From positions 1,807,501 through 1,871,500 of the forward strand of contig JAMJFZ010001228.1 in NCBI GenBank assembly GCA_026225945.1: a stretch of 64,000 nucleotides of DNA. The letters are read 5' to 3'. Every line of letters starts with the position of its first letter. The stretch's first letter is position 1. The notes below the pieces were generated by a model. The model was not told where the DNA came from. It made no database searches and saw only the letters and a program-made list of their open reading frames with translations. Source of the stretch: Cricetomys ansorgei. Taxonomy: Eukaryota > Chordata > Mammalia > Rodentia > Nesomyidae. Of this stretch, positions 63,164-64,000 are shown piece after piece. A program made the translations under genes and the position numbers.

Positions 63164-64000
63164 TGATATATTTAAAACAAAAGTCATACTGGGCTTTGTG
63201 TAACTATAATGGATAGATCATGGTATCCTTTCACACTGTTTTCTGTAAGTAGTATGCTCTGGTTATAGACTGTGGTAAAGAGAGAAGCTATCAAGGAAAG
63301 GTAGTTTGGAAAGACAACGGGATTAGTGTTTTAAAGAATGAGCTGAGCTGTTCTGTGTTAACATGCACGGCACTTTATCAGTTGCTAATTACAAACTGAA
63401 GAATCACCGTGTCAAAAGACAGCCTATCTCTTTCACTCTGGCTCCAACTTTTTCTAATTATTTCCCCCCATGGTATCAAGTATAAGGTCATCTGTCTTGG
63501 TAGAAATAAATTAATGGCTGCCATTGAGTGCATTGGGATGTTTGGTTAAAATATGGCTACTCCATCTCTGTTCTGAGCAGTCTAGTGTACTGGTTAAATT
63601 ATCTGTCCTTCATGGCAGTATGAGCCTCATATGTTAAGTGACCGACTTTCCCCTCCATATTCCAGAGTCCAGAGACCAAAGCAACCTATTGTTTATATAT
63701 GTCACTAAAAATAGCCCAAATGCCTGAGTCTTCAGTCCATATTTCACAGTTTTTCTCCCCCAGTGACAAGAGTCTTGTGTTCTTTTTACAGATGAAAAGA
63801 GAAAAAGTTCCATAAGTTTCTCATTATTTCTAGGAGGTTCTTTCTTCTGGCAGCTTCTTTAAAAAAAATGTATGCTACATTTACTTTGTGTTGCTGAAGG
63901 GACAGGAGGAAAGAGAAAGAGAGTCAGGAGGAAGATAAGTAGTCAAGTTCCCAGAAGCTAAGATCACATAGATCTTGTTGGGATTGTTCCTGTTGTTTTC
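63164..64000. other. single-copy block with a CNE candidate
   Basis: 63300-63600 is repeat-free: 'atcagttgctaattacaaac', 'agaatcaccgtgtcaaaaga', 'agaaataaattaatggctgc'. 63600-64000 is also unassigned. No exon recognised before the window ends. Confidence 0.45.

Noticed and set aside
1..64000. CRISPR array, operon, phage or bacterial defence system
   Set aside because: SINEs, MaLR LTRs and microsatellites show this is rodent nuclear DNA. The direct repeats seen are mini/microsatellites without unique spacers.

Overview
The window is non-coding DNA from a mammal, almost certainly a muroid rodent. No protein-coding gene, tRNA, rRNA or other RNA gene could be supported. The rodent call rests on the repeats. 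There are dozens of rodent SINEs: 7SL-derived B1, tRNA-derived B3/B2-type, ID+B1 fusions of the B4 type and RSINE1-like elements. There are four URR1-type hAT fossils, many MT/ORR1-like MaLR solo LTRs, an Lx-like L1 3' end, and very dense (TG)n/(CA)n microsatellites. SINE and LTR subfamily names come from remembered consensus landmarks, not a database search, so treat them as family-level.

Nearly all SINEs are old and diverged. I saw no young Mus B2_Mm or B1_Mm copies and no young Rattus ID copies. This argues weakly for a muroid other than mouse or rat, or for an unusually quiet locus.

Layout: 0-9 kb holds B4/RSINE1 copies, a TG minisatellite near 4.2-4.65 kb with a 55-bp higher-order period, and two MaLR LTRs. 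9-20 kb holds clustered RSINE1/B4/B3 copies, two GC/AC alternating tracts, a Tigger-like fossil, an L1 3' end, and an older LTR precisely split by a younger solo LTR with a 6-bp duplication (19.4-20.1 kb). 20-33 kb holds LTRs, a (CCCTTT)n hexamer array inside a B4 at 25.6 kb, and a second copy of the younger LTR at 32.4 kb. 33-44 kb is a mixture of SINEs and long AT-rich single-copy blocks that look like conserved non-coding elements (34.5-35.0, 39.0-39.3, 41.8-42.5 kb). 44-50 kb holds AT microsatellites, an LTR-like block flanked by related direct repeats, a B3 with a perfect 14-bp target duplication, and a URR1 nested in an LTR. 50-64 kb holds nested SINEs (B1 inside B4), more LTRs, L2 fragments, and further single-copy blocks (53.85-54.25, 60.25-60.5, 63.3-63.6 kb).

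No genes work together here. The window reads as intergenic or deep intronic sequence. Any function most likely lies in the single-copy blocks as distal regulatory DNA, which is inference and needs an alignment to test. I did not find a credible undescribed biological system. The most checkable structures are the nested LTR pair, the G-quadruplex-prone hexamer array, the Z-DNA-type tracts, the duplicated SINE promoter head and the repeat-flanked LTR-like block.
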